Positions 58,948-64,000 of a stretch of DNA of 64,000 nucleotides are shown piece by piece. The notes under the pieces were generated by a model. The model ran no database searches and was not told the origin of the DNA. It was given only the letters and a program-made list of their open reading frames with translations. Source of the DNA: Zoogloea sp016790385 (GTDB taxonomy: Bacteria > Pseudomonadota > Gammaproteobacteria > Burkholderiales > Rhodocyclaceae); assembly GCF_041916735.1 (NCBI RefSeq), contig NZ_JAYRYY010000013.1. One strand, written 5' to 3'. The translations under genes were made by a program, and so were the position numbers. Every line of letters starts with the position of its first letter. Within the stretch, counting starts at the first letter, position 1.

Positions 58948-60582
58948 TTACATGTTTGGATAGTTGGGGCCGCCGCCGCCTTCGGGCACGGCCCAATCAA
59001 TGTTCTGGGTCGGGTCCTTGATGTCGCAGGTCTTGCAATGCAGGCAGTTCTGGGCGTTGATCTGCATGCGCGGGCCGCTCGGGTCCTCGACGATTTCGTA
59101 TACGCCAGCCGGGCAGTAACGGGTTTCCGGGGCGTTGTAGAGGGCCAGGTTGGTGCCGATGGGCACCGAGGCATCCTTCAGCTTCAGGTGGCAGGGCTGC
59201 TCTTCGGTGTGGTTGGTGGCCGAAATGAACACCGATGACAGGCGGTCGAAGCTGATCTTCCCGTCGGGCTTGGGATAGACAATGGGCGCACAGTCCGAAG
59301 CCTTCTTGAGCTGGGTGTGATCGGCGTGGTGGCGCAGGGTCCACGGTGCCTTGCCCTTGAGCACGTAAGTGTCGATGGCGCTGTAGGCAATACCGCCCCA
59401 CAGGCCCCAGCGGAAGCTCGGGCGGATGTTTCGCACCTGGTGGAGTTCGCTCCACAGCCAGCTTTGCTTCAGGCGTTCCGGGTAGCCAATGCACTCGTGG
59501 CCGGTCTGACCTTCGGTGGTGAGGTGGGAGAACAGCGCTTCGGCTGCCTCAATGCCCGACTTCATGGCCATGTGCGTGCCCTTGACCTTGGGCACATTGA
59601 GGAAGCCAGCGGTGTCGCCGACCAGCAGGCCGCCCGGGAAGGTGAGCTTCGGCACCGACTGGTAGCCGCCTTCGTTGAGCGCCCGTGCGCCATAGGCGAT
59701 GCGCCGGCCGCCTTCGAAGAACTTGCGGATCTCCGGATGGGTCTTGAAGCGCTGGAACTCCTCGTAGGGCGAAAGGTGCGGGTTGGCATAGTCAAGCCCG
59801 ACCACGAAACCCACCGACACCTGGTTGTTCTCCAGGTGATAAAGGAAGGAGCCCCCATATACGTCGGTGGAAAGGGGCCAGCCCACTGTGTGCAGGGTGA
59901 GGCCCTGCTGGTGCACCTCGGGGCGCACTTCCCACAGTTCCTTGATGCCGATGCCGTAGGTCTGCGGATCAACCCCCTCGCGCAGGTTGAACTTGCTGAA
60001 CAGGCCCTTCGTGAGGGAGCCGCGGCAGCCTTCGGAGAAGACGGTCTGGCGTGCGTGCAGCTCGATGCCGGGCTGGTAGTTGGGGCCGGGCTCACCGTTC
60101 TTCTCGACGCCCATGTCGCCGGTGGCGATGCCCTTCACCGAGCCATCGTCGTGGTAGAGGACTTCGGAGGCCGCGAAACCGGGGTAAATCTCGACCCCAA
60201 GGTTTTCCGCCTGCTCGCCAAGCCAGCGCACCACATTGCCCAGGCTGACAACATAGTTGCCCTCGTTGTGCATCTGGGGCGGGGTGGGCAGTTTGTAGGC
60301 CTTCTCGGTGGTCAGAAACAGGAAACGGTCTTCCTTCACCGGTGTGTTCAGCGGTGCGCCGCGCTCCTGCCAGTCGGGAAACAGCTCCGTGAGGGCGCGG
60401 GTCTCGATGACGGCGCCAGAGAGGATGTGGGCGCCAACTTCGGAGCCTTTTTCCACGACGCACACCGAAAGCTCGGCCCCCGCCGTCTCGGCGAGCTGCT
60501 TCAGGCGGATCGCCGTGCTCAGCCCCGAGGGGCCGGCACCGACGATCACCACGTCGTATTCCATCGCTTCACGCGTCGTCAT
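58948..60582 (-). CDS. Electron-transfer flavoprotein-ubiquinone oxidoreductase
   Basis: Passes electrons from ETF to the quinone pool. 544 residues; FAD motif VVIVGAGPSGLSTAIRL at the N-terminus, membrane-associated ubiquinone-binding middle region, and a C-terminal ferredoxin-like domain with four Cys for the 4Fe-4S cluster (Cys in RYCPAGVYE and NCLHCKTCDIKDP). Start at 60582 has GGAG; an inner ATG at 60564 is possible. 148 bp after the acyl-CoA dehydrogenase gene. Confidence 0.96.
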   Translation of the reverse strand: MTTREAMEYDVVIVGAGPSGLSTAIRLKQLAETAGAELSVCVVEKGSEVGAHILSGAVIETRALTELFPDWQERGAPLNTPVKEDRFLFLTTEKAYKLPTPPQMHNEGNYVVSLGNVVRWLGEQAENLGVEIYPGFAASEVLYHDDGSVKGIATGDMGVEKNGEPGPNYQPGIELHARQTVFSEGCRGSLTKGLFSKFNLREGVDPQTYGIGIKELWEVRPEVHQQGLTLHTVGWPLSTDVYGGSFLYHLENNQVSVGFVVGLDYANPHLSPYEEFQRFKTHPEIRKFFEGGRRIAYGARALNEGGYQSVPKLTFPGGLLVGDTAGFLNVPKVKGTHMAMKSGIEAAEALFSHLTTEGQTGHECIGYPERLKQSWLWSELHQVRNIRPSFRWGLWGGIAYSAIDTYVLKGKAPWTLRHHADHTQLKKASDCAPIVYPKPDGKISFDRLSSVFISATNHTEEQPCHLKLKDASVPIGTNLALYNAPETRYCPAGVYEIVEDPSGPRMQINAQNCLHCKTCDIKDPTQNIDWAVPEGGGGPNYPNM

Positions 60583-60650
60583 TGCTGCGGTCTCCGGATG
60601 TCTTGAAACAGTTGATTCAGGGTGGGCGCGCCCGATCAGCGGCGGCAGAA

Positions 60651-60686
60651 CGCCTCCCGCCGTACCGAAATACGGCGGGGAAGGCG
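60651..60686. repeat. Long inverted repeat between acyl-CoA dehydrogenase and ETF-QO genes
   Basis: CGCCTCCCGCCGTA (60651-60664) is followed after six bases by its near-complement TACGGCGGGGAAGGCG (60671-60686), giving a long GC-rich stem with small bulges. No T run follows on either strand. It may stabilise or attenuate the transcript. Confidence 0.55.
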
Positions 60687-60730
60687 ACGTGCAGGCGCTG
60701 GAGCGGGTGCCGCGGACTTGCCGCGTTACG

Positions 60731-62521
<1,791 letters not shown>

Positions 62522-62566
62522 GGGGGGCTCCTTGCGAATTCAGTGAATGGGGTGGGCGCGACCGCT

Positions 62567-63502
62567 TCAGAGAGCGGAGACCAGCTGGGGCACGGCCTCG
62601 AAGAGGTCGGCCACGAGGCCGTAGTCGGCCACCTGGAAGATCGGGGCTTCGGGGTCTTTGTTGATGGCCACGATTACCTTGGAATCCTTCATGCCGGCCA
62701 GATGCTGGATGGCCCCGGAGATGCCCACGGCGATGTAGAGCTGCGGAGCGACGATCTTGCCGGTCTGGCCCACCTGGTAGTCATTGGGCACAAAGCCCGC
62801 ATCCACCGCGGCGCGGGAGGCGCCCATGGCGGCGGAGAGCTTGTCGGCCAGGGGTTCGAGCACGGCGCGGTAGTTGTCACCGCTGCCCAGGCCGCGGCCG
62901 CCGGAGACGATGATCTTGGCGGCGCCCAGCTCGGGGCGGGCGGAGACGGTCAGCTCGCGACCGACCAGCTTGCTCTGGCCCAGGTCGGGGCCGGCGGCGA
63001 TGGACTCCACTGCGGCGCTGCCACCCTCGGCGGCGGCATCGAAGGCGGTGGTGCGCACGGTGATCACCTTGATGGCGTCGGACGACTTGACCGTGGCCAG
63101 GGCGTTGCCGGCGTAGATCGGGCGCACGAAGGTGTCGGCCGATTCGATGGCCACGATCTCGGAGATCTGGGCCACGTCGAGCAGGGCGGCGACGCGGGGC
63201 AGGATGTTCTTGCCGAAGGTGGTGGCGGGGGCCAGCACGTGGCTGTAGCCGCCGGCCTTGATCACCTCCACCAGCAGCGCGGCGACGTTCTCGGCGCCTT
63301 GCTCGGCGTAGGCGGCGGCATCGGCCACCTTCACCTTGGCCACACCGGCCAGCTTGGCGGCGGCCTCGGCGGCAGCACCGCATCCGGCGCCGGCCACCAG
63401 CACGTCGATGGCTGCACCCAGCTTGGCGGCGGCGGAAACGGTGTTGAGGGTGGCGCCCTTGAGGCTGGCGTTGTCGTGTTCGGCAATGACGAGGATGGGC
63501 AT
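62567..63502 (-). CDS. etfA: Electron-transfer flavoprotein alpha subunit
   Basis: 311 residues; N-terminal Ala-rich domain and C-terminal FAD domain with the signature IYIAVGISGAIQHLAGMKDS and the preceding SGRGLG region. Partner of EtfB, whose gene is upstream after 151 bp containing repeats. GGAG precedes the ATG. Followed by the acyl-CoA dehydrogenase gene after 45 bp. Confidence 0.96.
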   Translation of the reverse strand: MPILVIAEHDNASLKGATLNTVSAAAKLGAAIDVLVAGAGCGAAAEAAAKLAGVAKVKVADAAAYAEQGAENVAALLVEVIKAGGYSHVLAPATTFGKNILPRVAALLDVAQISEIVAIESADTFVRPIYAGNALATVKSSDAIKVITVRTTAFDAAAEGGSAAVESIAAGPDLGQSKLVGRELTVSARPELGAAKIIVSGGRGLGSGDNYRAVLEPLADKLSAAMGASRAAVDAGFVPNDYQVGQTGKIVAPQLYIAVGISGAIQHLAGMKDSKVIVAINKDPEAPIFQVADYGLVADLFEAVPQLVSAL

Positions 63503-63535
63503 GTTCTGTGTCTCCGTTCTATTCAGCAGAAATCG

Positions 63536-63602
63536 CTCGGGCAGGGCGCGTAGCGAGCGGCCCGAGGCTGCGGCGAGAAGCGCAGCCGTACATGCGGTAC
63601 GG
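63536..63602. repeat. Cluster of three palindromes between etfB and etfA
   Basis: CTCGGGC (63536-63542) pairs with GCCCGAG (63560-63566); GGCTGCG (63566-63572) with CGCAGCC (63581-63587); and CCGTAC (63586-63591) with GTACGG (63597-63602). Successive stems in a short intergenic gap resemble a REP-type extragenic palindromic element. Membership of a genome-wide family cannot be tested here. Confidence 0.5.
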
Positions 63603-63653
63603 CGAGCATCACAGGCGCAGGATCGGGTCGCGCAGTAGCGCCATGTCGAGCGA

Positions 63654-64000
63654 TCAGATCACCTTGGCTTCGTTCTTGAGCTTTTCAATCAACTGGGCCA
63701 CGTCGGCCACCTTCACCCCGGCGCTGCGCGCGGCCGGTTCCACCACCTTGAGGGTGGTGAGGCGGGGGCTCACATCCACGCCCAGGTCGGCCGGCTTGAC
63801 GGTGTCGAGCGGCTTCTTCTTGGCCTTCATGATGTTGGGCAGGGTGGCGTAGCGCGGCTCGTTGAGGCGCAGGTCGGTGGTGATCACCGCGGGCAGGGGC
63901 AGGGACAGGGTCTCCAGGCCGCCGTCGATCTCGCGGGTGACCTGGACCTTCTCGCCGGCCACTTCGACCTTGGAGGCGAAGGTGGCCTGGGGCCAGCCGA
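63654..64000 (-). CDS. etfB: Electron-transfer flavoprotein beta subunit, C-terminal part (runs off right edge)
   Basis: About 115 C-terminal residues of EtfB: GWPQATFASKVEVAGEK followed by the ETF-beta signature around VTREIDGGLETLSLPLPAVI, then the family's ITTDLRLNEPRYATLPNIM. The GTG at 63962 is internal, not a start; the gene continues past 64000. First visible gene of the etfB-etfA-dehydrogenase-ETF-QO unit. Confidence 0.95.
   Translation of the reverse strand, partial: GWPQATFASKVEVAGEKVQVTREIDGGLETLSLPLPAVITTDLRLNEPRYATLPNIMKAKKKPLDTVKPADLGVDVSPRLTTLKVVEPAARSAGVKVADVAQLIEKLKNEAKVI

Overview
The window is GC-rich, gene-dense chromosomal DNA, most likely from a denitrifying betaproteobacterium of the Rhodocyclales (Zoogloea/Thauera/Azoarcus-like). 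The pointers are a cytochrome-c type nitric oxide reductase (norCB) with norQ/norF/norE nearby, a SAH riboswitch in front of metH, a phasin (polyhydroxyalkanoate granules), a RegBA redox two-component system, two infA genes, a DksA without the zinc-finger cysteines, a PEP-CTERM protein and acetate/acyl-CoA respiration genes. The genus is inference; no rRNA is present. I see no insertion sequence, integrase, phage gene or CRISPR array.

Layout. 0-4.1 kb: end of a receiver-domain gene, an FNR/Dnr-type box, norCB with an intrinsic terminator, then an opposing three-gene redox cluster (small secreted protein, ferric-reductase-like flavoprotein, cytochrome b5-like protein). 4.6-7.5 kb: a small unknown gene and an 806-residue membrane-embedded alpha/beta-hydrolase. 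7.7-16.1 kb (minus strand): a compact, largely translationally coupled operon for a non-housekeeping phospholipid, with the protein set of E. coli ynbABCD plus an acyltransferase, a small membrane protein, a two-domain kinase-like protein and, upstream, a DUF805-glutaredoxin fusion. 16.3-20.4 kb: a small Cys-rich protein and metH behind a SAH riboswitch with a mutually exclusive terminator. 20.4-24.5 kb: envelope/secreted proteins (PA2778/PA2779 pair, PEP-CTERM protein, metzincin). 24.5-26.3 kb: norEFQ. 26.4-30.4 kb: methyltransferase, AmpG permease, SMUG1-type DNA glycosylase, phasin, infA. 30.7-30.9 kb: a complete two-gene tRNA-Lys unit. 31-38.7 kb: YeeE/YedE transporter, queC, queE and the whole ybgC-tolQRAB-pal-cpoB operon. 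39-44.7 kb: dksA followed by a metal-handling operon (COG0523 GTPase, small Cys protein, outer-membrane protein, zinc-type ABC transporter). 44.8-49 kb: a duplicated STAS protein, hslVU and an AEC transporter. 49.2-51.4 kb: a TIR-domain membrane protein coupled to an OmpA-like lipoprotein. 51.4-55 kb: regB-regA-hslR, a glycine-zipper lipoprotein and a solute-binding protein. 55.4-56.7 kb: cspA, a second infA and a methyltransferase. 56.9-64 kb: DUF485-actP, and etfB-etfA-acyl-CoA dehydrogenase-ETF:quinone oxidoreductase.

How the parts fit. The nor genes form two loci about 22 kb apart: structural subunits norCB, and norEFQ for activation/assembly. An oxygen/NO-responsive Crp-Fnr regulator probably controls norCB. 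The etf module passes electrons from acyl-CoA dehydrogenation to quinone and ActP imports acetate, consistent with growth on organic acids and PHA storage. The most original material is the ynb-like lipid operon (with Asn replacing two Asp in the CDP-alcohol phosphotransferase motif), the TIR/OmpA pair, the duplicated STAS protein and the redox trio beside norCB.
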